A program made the position numbers and the translations under genes. This document shows positions 19,871 to 27,004 of a DNA stretch of 64,000 nucleotides, piece after piece. Each line of letters opens with the position of its first letter. Positions within the stretch are counted from its first letter, which is position 1. This DNA is from DATFRY01 sp963764695 (GTDB taxonomy: Bacteria > Myxococcota_A > Polyangia > Haliangiales > Haliangiaceae). The DNA lies in contig CAVXTW010000007.1 in assembly GCA_963764695.1 (NCBI GenBank), positions 62,001 through 126,000 of the forward strand, in the 5' to 3' direction. A model generated the notes under the pieces. It saw only the letters and a program-made list of their open reading frames with translations, was not told the origin of the DNA and did no database searches.

Positions 19871-21625
19871 ATGTCCGACTATCGAGAGAAGGTTTATGAC
19901 GTCGCCATCATGGGAGGCGGTCCGGCCGGCTCGACCCTGGCCGCTCGCCTGGCCCGCGAGACCGACCTCTCGGTCGCGATCTTCGAGGCCGAGTTCTTCC
20001 CCCGCGACCACATCGGCGAGACCTTCGTCCACACCATCGTGCCCTCTCTGCAAGAGAGCGACGCGCTGGCAAAGGTGATGGCCAGCGACTGCTACGTGAA
20101 GAAGGGCGGCGGCTTCTACTCGTGGGACCCGGCCCGCCCGTGGGCGACCTACTTCGAGCACGGCCTGCACGAGCGAGACGGCTACATTCGCTGGGCGATC
20201 CACTGCAACCGCCCCGAGTTCGATCACATCCTGCTCAACCACGCGCGCGACAGCGGGGCCGAGGTCTACGAGGGCATCCCGGTCAACGCGGTGTCGCGCG
20301 AGGATGGCATCACCACCCTCGACCTCGGCGTCAACGGCCAGGCCAGGGCCCGCATCTTCGTCAACAGCTCCGGCCGCACCAGCAGCACCACCATCACCGG
20401 CGAGCGCCAGTTCCTCTCGAACTACCGCAACATCGCGATCTGGAACCACGTCGTCGGCGGCCGGCGGGCACAGACCCTGCCCGGTGACTGGAACATCTTC
20501 CGCGAGAAGAACCTGTCGCCGGTCGGAAGCCTCGCGTTCGAGGACGGCTGGTTCTGGTACATCCCGGTGCCCAAGCTGATCCAGGGCGAGCGGGTGCTGA
20601 CCCACTCGCTGGGCGTGGTGACCGATCCGTCGGCGCTGGCCGACCCGAAGAAGCGCTTCACCGACCCGAAGATCTTCATGGAGACGGCGCGCAAGGTGCC
20701 GATCCTGGGCGAGCTCATCAAGGACGCCCAGCTGGTGTCGGACAAGTTCCTCACCGCGCCGAACTACTCGCGCATCAGCGGCCGCATGTGCGACTGGGAC
20801 AAGCGCGAGATCCGGATCGGCGACGCCGCCTACTTCGTGGACCCGCTGTTCTCGTCCGGGGTGCACTTCGCCCTGCAGCACGCCGGCATGGCGGTCGTCA
20901 TGATCAAGGCCGCGTTCGACGACGGTCTCACCGACACCATGAAGCGCGAGCTGTGGGAGGACTACCAGGAGACGCTCGGCTCGGTGGCGCGCGGCTTCGC
21001 CCTCGGCATCGACCAGTGGTACACCGAGATCGCCCGCGACAACCCGAACAGCGTCTACTGGAAGCACCGCGGCGGCGAGGCAACCTTCGCCACCCGCGCC
21101 GACACCTTCCAGGCGCTGGTCAACGGCCAGATCCACGGCGACCTGATCCAGGTCATCACCAAGGGGACCAACAGCGTCAACTCGCTCGGCAAGGAGGGCG
21201 CGCTGCGGCGGTCGCACGACGAGATCAAGGAGCGCGAGCCGCGCGCCGACACACGGGTCCGGCTCAAGGCCAACGTTAACGTCAAGCCGAGCATGACGCT
21301 CGAGGGCCCGCCGATGACCCCGGACGGCAAGGTCATCCCGTTCCTGCACGGCCCCTACTGGGACGACCCGGAGAAGCACGCCCACGAGGTGCTGCAGCTG
21401 TTCCCCGGCCCGCGCCCCTGCCACCGCCTGTACTTCACCGACGGTGCCAGCGAGATCAAGGTCAAGTTCATCGACGCGGAGCACAAGGGACTGGACCTGG
21501 TCCAGCAGCTGCGCAGCGGCGAGCACACCTACGCGCAGCTCAAGGAGCAGCTGTCCGGCCCGCAGCAGCACCTGCTGCTCCTCGCCGTGCTGTCCGACAT
21601 GGTCGAGCCGGTTCCGGCGTCCTGA
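19871..21625 (+). CDS. Flavin-dependent halogenase-family oxidoreductase
   Basis: The 584-residue flavoprotein has the FAD motif GGGPAGSTLA (15-24), the tunnel motif WFWYIP (227-232, matching WxWxIP of flavin halogenases), GDAAYFVDPLFSSGVHFAL (317-335), and Lys77/Lys78 before GGFYSW where phenol- and CmlS-type halogenases keep a catalytic lysine. The last 130 residues form a helical extension of unknown role. Halogenation is likely but a non-halogenating monooxygenase cannot be excluded. GGAGGAGAG gives a strong ribosome site for ATG 19871. It is the third step class in the cluster after chain formation and acid reduction. Confidence 0.75.
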   Translation: MSDYREKVYDVAIMGGGPAGSTLAARLARETDLSVAIFEAEFFPRDHIGETFVHTIVPSLQESDALAKVMASDCYVKKGGGFYSWDPARPWATYFEHGLHERDGYIRWAIHCNRPEFDHILLNHARDSGAEVYEGIPVNAVSREDGITTLDLGVNGQARARIFVNSSGRTSSTTITGERQFLSNYRNIAIWNHVVGGRRAQTLPGDWNIFREKNLSPVGSLAFEDGWFWYIPVPKLIQGERVLTHSLGVVTDPSALADPKKRFTDPKIFMETARKVPILGELIKDAQLVSDKFLTAPNYSRISGRMCDWDKREIRIGDAAYFVDPLFSSGVHFALQHAGMAVVMIKAAFDDGLTDTMKRELWEDYQETLGSVARGFALGIDQWYTEIARDNPNSVYWKHRGGEATFATRADTFQALVNGQIHGDLIQVITKGTNSVNSLGKEGALRRSHDEIKEREPRADTRVRLKANVNVKPSMTLEGPPMTPDGKVIPFLHGPYWDDPEKHAHEVLQLFPGPRPCHRLYFTDGASEIKVKFIDAEHKGLDLVQQLRSGEHTYAQLKEQLSGPQQHLLLLAVLSDMVEPVPAS

Positions 21626-21670
21626 GCCCAGAAGCGCGGCCGCGGCCGCATGCCAGCCTGGAGTGAACGT

Positions 21671-23854
21671 ATGCTGCGGACAAAGAACCACGTCGCCGGC
21701 GCGTCCGGCGCGCCGCCTGGCCCCAAGGGCCGCCCCATCGTCGGGAGTCTCCCGGAGTTCCGGGCCGACCCGATGGAGATGCTGCGCAAGCTGCAGGGCG
21801 CGTACGGCGACGTCGTTCACTTCAAGCTGGTGAACAACGACTGCTATCTGTTCGCCCACCCGGACGACGTGCGGCACGTGCTGCGCACCAACAGCAAGAA
21901 CTTCCGCAAGGCGTTCCTGTTCGACAAGATCCGCGTCCTGCTGGGCAACGGCCTGTTGCCGATGCCGTACGAGGACGACTTCTGGCGCCAGCGACGCCGG
22001 CTGTCGCAGCCGCCGTTCCACCGCAAGGGCCTCGACAGCTACGTGCGCACCTGGTACCCGGCGGTGGAGTCGTTCCTGCGCCGCTGGCATCACCACGCCG
22101 ACACCGGAGAGACCTTCGACGCCTTCCCGGAGATGTACTCGCTCTCGTTCGACCTGGCGGCGCGCACGCTGCTCAGCGCCGACTCCGAGAGCGCCGAGAC
22201 CGAGGCGGTGCGGGCCGCGTTCGACGTCGGCCTCGCCCACCTCAAGCACAAGATCGAGGCGTTCGTCGACCTCCCGGAGTGGATCCCGACGCCGCGCAAC
22301 CGCCGCTTCCTGGAGGCGCGCGCCGTGCTCGACCGCGTCGTCTACCGCCTCATCGAGGAGCGACGGGCGGCCGGGGCGGACGCGCCGGAGGACTTCCTGA
22401 CCATCCTCCTGCGCGCCTTCGACAAGAGCGACGACATCGACGCCCGCCAGCTGCGCGACGAGGTGATGACGATGTTCATCGCCGGCTTCGAGACCGTGGC
22501 CAGCGCGCTGGCCTGGGCGATCTGGATGCTGGGGCAGCACCCGGAGTGGGCCGCGGCGGTGCGCGAGGAAGTCTCGTCGGTGCTGGGCGGGAAGGTGCCG
22601 GGCCTGGACGACCTGCCCCGCCTCAAGTTGACCCGCATGGTGCTCGACGAGACCATGCGGCTGCACCCGCCGGCCTGGTGGATCGTGCGCTCCACAATCC
22701 AGCCGGACGTCATCGGCGGCTACAGCATCCCGGCCGGCGCGCTCATCATCGTGTCGCCGTACGTCACCCACCGGCACGCGCGCCTGTGGGAGGAGCCGGA
22801 GCGCTTCGATCCGGAGCGCTTCAGCGAGGAGCGCAACGGCTCGCGGCCGCCGCTGTCCTTCTTTCCGTTCGGCGACGGCCCGCGCAGCTGCATCGGCGCG
22901 CAGTTCTCGTACGTGCAGATGGCCCTGGTGCTCGCCATGCTGGTCGAGCGCTTCGACTGGCAGCCGGTGGCCGGGCACGAGGTCGGCCTCATGGCCAGCG
23001 CCACCATGCGGCCGAAGAACGGCGTGCTCATCTCCGTCGCGCGGAGGGGCGCGCGCCCCGAGGGGCTGGAAGTCGCCGAGCCGACCTCGCGGCAGGGTGT
23101 GAGAAAGGAGCGGACCATGGGTCGCAAGTCAATGCTCACCAACGACATCACCGATCCGTACAGCAATGTCGACGCGTGGATGTACGACAAGATGTTCGCG
23201 CCGGCCGTCCTCGAAATGGTGCGCGAGGACCTCACCACCTGGTGCGCGGCGCTGCGGCCCGGCGCCAGGGTGCTCGACGTCGGCTGCGGCGGCGGACAGA
23301 TGGCGCTGGCCATGATGGCCCAGCGGGACGACATCCACATCACCGGCATCGACCTCAGCGCGGCGCAGGTCAAGCGCGCGCGCAAGCGCTCGAAGGATCT
23401 CGGCGACCGCGCCCGCTACGAGGTCGCGTCCGCCCTCGAGCTCCCCTTCGACGACAGCAGCTTCGACGCCGTGCTGAGCGTGACCTCGATCAAGCACTGG
23501 CCGTCTCCGCTGCACGGCATGCAGGAGTCGCTTCGCGTGCTCCGGCCGGGAGGCGACCTGTTCGTGGCCGAGGTCGACCGCGGCAGCCGGCTGGAGGCCG
23601 TGCGCACCTTGATGGCGCGCTCGCGGGTGCCGAGGCCGCTGCGCGGGGCGGCCCTGCCGCTCTTGCGCACGTTCATCATCGGACGGGGCATGGACCTGGA
23701 CGAGTTCCGCGAGCTCGCGGCGGCTCTTCCGCTCAGCGACAGCCGCGTCTCGCGCCTCGACGGTCAGCCGGGCATCGCTCTGATCGCGCGCCGCGCGGCG
23801 GCCCGTGCCGTCGCTCTCGCCCCGGTCGGAGACGGCGCCGTCGAGATGCGGTAG
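21671..23854 (+). CDS. Cytochrome P450 fused to a SAM methyltransferase
   Basis: One uninterrupted frame of 727 residues encodes two enzymes. Residues 1-465 are a P450: AGFET in the I helix (271-275), ETMR (327-330, ExxR), and FFPFGDGPRSCIG with haem Cys407. From about residue 483 a class I methyltransferase begins (VLDVGCGGGQ, 534-543, SAM loop). An excellent internal ribosome site, AAAGGAG, lies seven bases before in-frame ATG 23117, so the methyltransferase can also be made alone. ATG 21671 has TGGAG upstream; ATG 21650 does not. Role: tailoring the cluster product. It converges on the LysR gene with a 3-base gap. Confidence 0.85.
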   Translation: MLRTKNHVAGASGAPPGPKGRPIVGSLPEFRADPMEMLRKLQGAYGDVVHFKLVNNDCYLFAHPDDVRHVLRTNSKNFRKAFLFDKIRVLLGNGLLPMPYEDDFWRQRRRLSQPPFHRKGLDSYVRTWYPAVESFLRRWHHHADTGETFDAFPEMYSLSFDLAARTLLSADSESAETEAVRAAFDVGLAHLKHKIEAFVDLPEWIPTPRNRRFLEARAVLDRVVYRLIEERRAAGADAPEDFLTILLRAFDKSDDIDARQLRDEVMTMFIAGFETVASALAWAIWMLGQHPEWAAAVREEVSSVLGGKVPGLDDLPRLKLTRMVLDETMRLHPPAWWIVRSTIQPDVIGGYSIPAGALIIVSPYVTHRHARLWEEPERFDPERFSEERNGSRPPLSFFPFGDGPRSCIGAQFSYVQMALVLAMLVERFDWQPVAGHEVGLMASATMRPKNGVLISVARRGARPEGLEVAEPTSRQGVRKERTMGRKSMLTNDITDPYSNVDAWMYDKMFAPAVLEMVREDLTTWCAALRPGARVLDVGCGGGQMALAMMAQRDDIHITGIDLSAAQVKRARKRSKDLGDRARYEVASALELPFDDSSFDAVLSVTSIKHWPSPLHGMQESLRVLRPGGDLFVAEVDRGSRLEAVRTLMARSRVPRPLRGAALPLLRTFIIGRGMDLDEFRELAAALPLSDSRVSRLDGQPGIALIARRAAARAVALAPVGDGAVEMR

Positions 23855-23857
23855 TCG

Positions 23858-24772
23858 TCAGCCCCGCTCGCGCTCGGCAAGTCGCTCGAGGAAGAGCTCC
23901 CACACCACGCGCACGCGCGGCACGTCGCGCAGCGCGCGGTGGGTCACCATGTAGAGCTCGCTGGTCGGCCAGCTCTCGGCGGCGGATCGCAGGGCGGCGC
24001 CGAGCTTCACCGGAACCAGCCCGTAGTGGTCCACGCTGCGGGCCGGCATCAAGGTGACGCCGGCACCGGCCGCCACCAGCGCCAGCTGCACGCGCAGGCT
24101 GTCGGACCGCGCGACCGTCTCGCCGCGGACATGCTTCGCGTGCCACCGCGCCGCAGGGGTCTCGGACCGGCGCTCGCCCCAGCCGACCCAGGGCGCGTCT
24201 GCCCAGGTGCGGAGCGTGCCGAGCTCTCTGGCCAGGGCCGGCGACGCGGCCAGCACCCAGCCCACGGTGAACAGGCGCGTCACGATCAGATCGCCTCGCA
24301 CCGGGCGCACGGTCCGGATCGCCAGATCGGCCTCGCGGCGGGTCAGCTCGCGCACCGCCTCGCCGGCGTCCAGATCGATGCGCAGCGCCGGGTGGCGCGC
24401 GAGCAGCTCCTGCACCAGCGGGACCACGGCCACCTCGGCCGCGTCCGGAGGACAGGTGATCCGCACCAGCCCCGAGGCGTCGCGCTCGAGGCCCTCCGCC
24501 GCGCGGCCGAACCGCGCCATCGCCTCCTCGATCGCCTCCGCCACCGGCATGAGATCCTCGGCCGCCTTGGTGGCGGCGATGCCGTCGCGCCCGCGGTCGA
24601 ACAGGGTGGCCGCCACCGCCTGCTCGAGGGCGGCGAGCCGGCGCGAGACGGTCGATGAGTTGACGGCCAGCTCGCGAGCCGCCGCACCGACGGTGCGCGA
24701 GCGACACAGGGCGAGGAACAGGCGCACGTCGTCCCACTGCAGCTCTTGTCGGGCCGCGGCCGTTCGTTGCAT
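23858..24772 (-). CDS. LysR-family transcriptional regulator
   Basis: The 304-residue protein has an N-terminal winged helix-turn-helix (DVRLFLALCRSRTVGAAARELAVNSSTVSRRLAALE) and a substrate-binding domain (LVRITCPPDAAEVAVVPLVQELLARHPALRIDL). This subgroup usually controls a divergent redox gene, here the NmrA-like gene. A 20-base palindrome overlaps its own start codon and a 14-base palindrome follows in the shared intergenic region, suggesting autoregulation and control of the neighbour. Confidence 0.9.
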   Translation of the reverse strand: MQRTAAARQELQWDDVRLFLALCRSRTVGAAARELAVNSSTVSRRLAALEQAVAATLFDRGRDGIAATKAAEDLMPVAEAIEEAMARFGRAAEGLERDASGLVRITCPPDAAEVAVVPLVQELLARHPALRIDLDAGEAVRELTRREADLAIRTVRPVRGDLIVTRLFTVGWVLAASPALARELGTLRTWADAPWVGWGERRSETPAARWHAKHVRGETVARSDSLRVQLALVAAGAGVTLMPARSVDHYGLVPVKLGAALRSAAESWPTSELYMVTHRALRDVPRVRVVWELFLERLAERERG

Positions 24773-24783
24773 GAATGCAACGA
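24764..24783. promoter_or_regulatory. 20-base palindrome overlapping the LysR start codon
   Basis: TCGTTGCATGAATGCAACGA has perfect nine-base arms around a GA centre and includes the LysR start codon at 24770-24772. A repressor bound here would block the regulator's own translation-initiation region or promoter, as expected for autorepression. Confidence 0.6.
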
Positions 24784-24798
24784 TGCGATGAAAACTCG

Positions 24799-24812
24799 CG
24801 CCTGGCCAGGCG
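24799..24812. promoter_or_regulatory. 14-base perfect palindrome between lysR and nmrA-like genes
   Basis: CGCCTGGCCAGGCG is a perfect palindrome 27 bases after the LysR start and 48 bases before the NmrA-like start. It is a plausible second operator site in this 87-base divergent intergenic region. Confidence 0.45.
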
Positions 24813-24859
24813 AATCTGCACGACGCATCCTGTCCTTCATGAACCAGACGAGGACAGAC

Positions 24860-25678
24860 ATGGAAACCAGCAACCAGACGACCCTGATCCTGGGCGGCAG
24901 CGGCAAGACCGGACGGCGGGTGGCGGAGCGGCTCGCCGCGCGCGGCCTCCCGGTCCGGATCGGGTCGCGCAGCGGCCAGCCGCCGTTCGACTGGGGCGAC
25001 GAGCGGACCTGGGCGCCGGCGCTCGCGGGCATCGGCTCCATCTACATCACCTACTACCCGGACCTGGCGCTGCCCGGCGCCGCCGACCACGTGGGCCGTC
25101 TGGCCCGCCGGGCGGTGCAGAGCGGCGTCCGCAAGCTCGTGCTGCTGTCGGGCCGCGGCGAGCCGCAGGTCCACCCGGCCGAGCAGGCGGTGCGCGAGTC
25201 CGGCGCGCTCTACACAATCCTCGAGTGCGCGTTCTTCTGCCAGAACTTCAGCGAGGGCGCGATGGCGCCGGACGGCGACGAGATTGTGTTCCCCGGCGGC
25301 GAGGTGGCCGAGCCGTTCCTCGACGTTGACGACATCGCCGACGCGGCGGTCGCGGCGCTGACCGACGACGCCCACGCGGGCGTGACCTACGAGCTGACCG
25401 GTCCCCGGCTGCTCACCTTTGCACAGGCCGCGGCCGAGATCGCGGCCGCGTCCGGGCGGCCCATGCGCTACGTCCCGGTCACCTTCGAGCAGTACGCCGA
25501 GGCGCTGGCGCCGCACATGCCGGCCGACCACGTGTCGTTCCTGATCGACCTGTTTCGCTGGCTGACCGACGGCCACAACGCCAGCGTCACCGACGGTGTC
25601 GAGCGCGTGCTCGGCCGCAAGCCGCGCGACTTCCGCGACTACGCGCGCGATGCGGCGGCCGCCGGCGCCTGGAAGTGA
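24860..25678 (+). CDS. NmrA-like NAD(P)-binding protein
   Basis: The 272-residue protein starts with the Rossmann motif LILGGSGKTGRRVAERL and continues as an atypical short-chain dehydrogenase of the NmrA/epimerase group (RKLVLLSGRG, YELTGPRLLTFAQAAAEIA). Members act as NAD(P)H-dependent quinone or carbonyl reductases, or as redox sensors. ATG 24860 has GAGGA nearby; an in-frame ATG at 24839 is less well placed. Divergent from and probably regulated by the LysR protein. Confidence 0.85.
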   Translation: METSNQTTLILGGSGKTGRRVAERLAARGLPVRIGSRSGQPPFDWGDERTWAPALAGIGSIYITYYPDLALPGAADHVGRLARRAVQSGVRKLVLLSGRGEPQVHPAEQAVRESGALYTILECAFFCQNFSEGAMAPDGDEIVFPGGEVAEPFLDVDDIADAAVAALTDDAHAGVTYELTGPRLLTFAQAAAEIAAASGRPMRYVPVTFEQYAEALAPHMPADHVSFLIDLFRWLTDGHNASVTDGVERVLGRKPRDFRDYARDAAAAGAWK

Positions 25679-25682
25679 CGCT

Positions 25683-25994
25683 TCACCTCGCCTTGCGTCC
25701 CGCCACGGCCCGGTAGCTCTCGTCGACCCACTTCTCGAGTCTTGCCAGCGGCGGCGCCCCGTCGAGCTTCACGCTGACCCAGCCGTTCTTGCCCACCTTC
25801 AGTCCGAGGCGGGTCGCCTCGGCGGCGGAGTCGGTGAGCTTGAACATCGCGTCGGACAGGCCGAGAAACAGGAACGACTTGCTTCCGGCCTTCACGGTGC
25901 GCTTCTCGAGAGCCGTGCCCTCGCACGCGACGCCTTCGCTGGTGTCCGGGTGGCGCAGGGCGCGCTTGCGGAGGGCAGAAATGACCTTGTTCAT
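25683..25994 (-). CDS. YjbR/MmcQ-like small protein
   Basis: The 103-residue protein has the double-wing YjbR pattern: PDTSEGVACEGTALEKRTVKAGSKSFLFLGL and LKVGKNGWVSVKLD followed by a C-terminal helix WVDESYRAVAG. The fold binds DNA in some relatives, but the function of this family is unknown. It starts 44 bases from the divergent 6-phosphogluconate dehydrogenase gene. Confidence 0.75.
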   Translation of the reverse strand: MNKVISALRKRALRHPDTSEGVACEGTALEKRTVKAGSKSFLFLGLSDAMFKLTDSAAEATRLGLKVGKNGWVSVKLDGAPPLARLEKWVDESYRAVAGRKAR

Positions 25995-26038
25995 GGCGAT
26001 TTCGCCCCGGAGAATACGGAGTCGAGAAAGGAAACACC

Positions 26039-27004
26039 ATGACTGACGGGGGATGCGACTTCGGCGTGATCGGTCTCGGGCGGATGGGCGGGGGGCTGGC
26101 CCTGCAGGCGCGCGACCGGGGCATGAAGGTGATCGGCTTCGACCCGGGCGGGCTGCGCCCGGAGCTCGTCGAGGCCGGCGTTGTCGAGGCCCGCGGCCTC
26201 GAGGATCTGCGCGCGGCGCTGGCCCCTCCGCGCGCCGTCTTCGTCTACATCCCGGCCGGGCCGCCTGTCGATGCCGTGCTCGATCAGCTGGCCGCGCTGC
26301 TCGAGCGCGGCGACGTCATCGCCGACGGCGGCAACTCCTACTGGGGAGACTCGATACGGCGCCAGCGCCTGCTCGCCGGGAGCGGCATCGAGCTCGTCGA
26401 CCTCGGCACCAGCGGCGGCATCGACGGCGCGCGCAACGGCGCCTGCTTCATGGCCGGCGGGGAGCGGAGCGCGGTCGAGCGCATCGAGCCGATCCTGCGC
26501 CAGCTCGCGGTCCCCGGCGGCTACGTGCACGCGGGGCCGCCGGGCGCCGGTCACTTCGTCAAGCTGGTGCACAACGGCATCGAGTTCGGGATGCTGCAGG
26601 CGATAGGCGAAGGGATCGACCTGCTCGAGCGCTACGGCGATCGTCTCGACATCGAGGCGGTGGTCGGCTGCTGGCGCAACGGCTCGGTCATCCGCGGCTG
26701 GCTGATCGATCTCATGCACCAGGCCTGCGGCGAGCGCGGCGGTCTGGCCGAGGTGCCTCCCTTCGTCGAGGACACCGGCGAGGTAAACTGGCTTGTCGCC
26801 GACGCGCTGCGCATGGAGGTCCCCATCCCGGTCATCGCCCAGTCGGTCATGCAGCTGTTCGCCTCACGCGACGATCGCCGCATCTGGGCCCGCGCGGTCG
26901 CCATGATGCGCCACGGCTTCGGCGGCCACCCGTACGGCCCCAGCCAGCCGATCGCCGAGGAGCGCCAGACCGGCCAGGTCGGCGGCACCTACCGGGGCGA
27001 CTGA
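26039..27004 (+). CDS. gnd: 6-phosphogluconate dehydrogenase, short (GntZ/YqeC) type
   Basis: The 321-residue protein belongs to the short prokaryotic 6-phosphogluconate dehydrogenases. Seen: dinucleotide fold GVIGLGRMGGGLALQ, DGGNSYWGDS, the substrate/catalytic block LVHNGIEFGMLQAIGEG, and WRNGSVIRGWL. The reaction oxidatively decarboxylates 6-phosphogluconate to ribulose 5-phosphate. AAAGGA stands before ATG 26039. Its last 16 bases overlap the tail of the convergent kinase gene. Confidence 0.88.
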   Translation: MTDGGCDFGVIGLGRMGGGLALQARDRGMKVIGFDPGGLRPELVEAGVVEARGLEDLRAALAPPRAVFVYIPAGPPVDAVLDQLAALLERGDVIADGGNSYWGDSIRRQRLLAGSGIELVDLGTSGGIDGARNGACFMAGGERSAVERIEPILRQLAVPGGYVHAGPPGAGHFVKLVHNGIEFGMLQAIGEGIDLLERYGDRLDIEAVVGCWRNGSVIRGWLIDLMHQACGERGGLAEVPPFVEDTGEVNWLVADALRMEVPIPVIAQSVMQLFASRDDRRIWARAVAMMRHGFGGHPYGPSQPIAEERQTGQVGGTYRGD

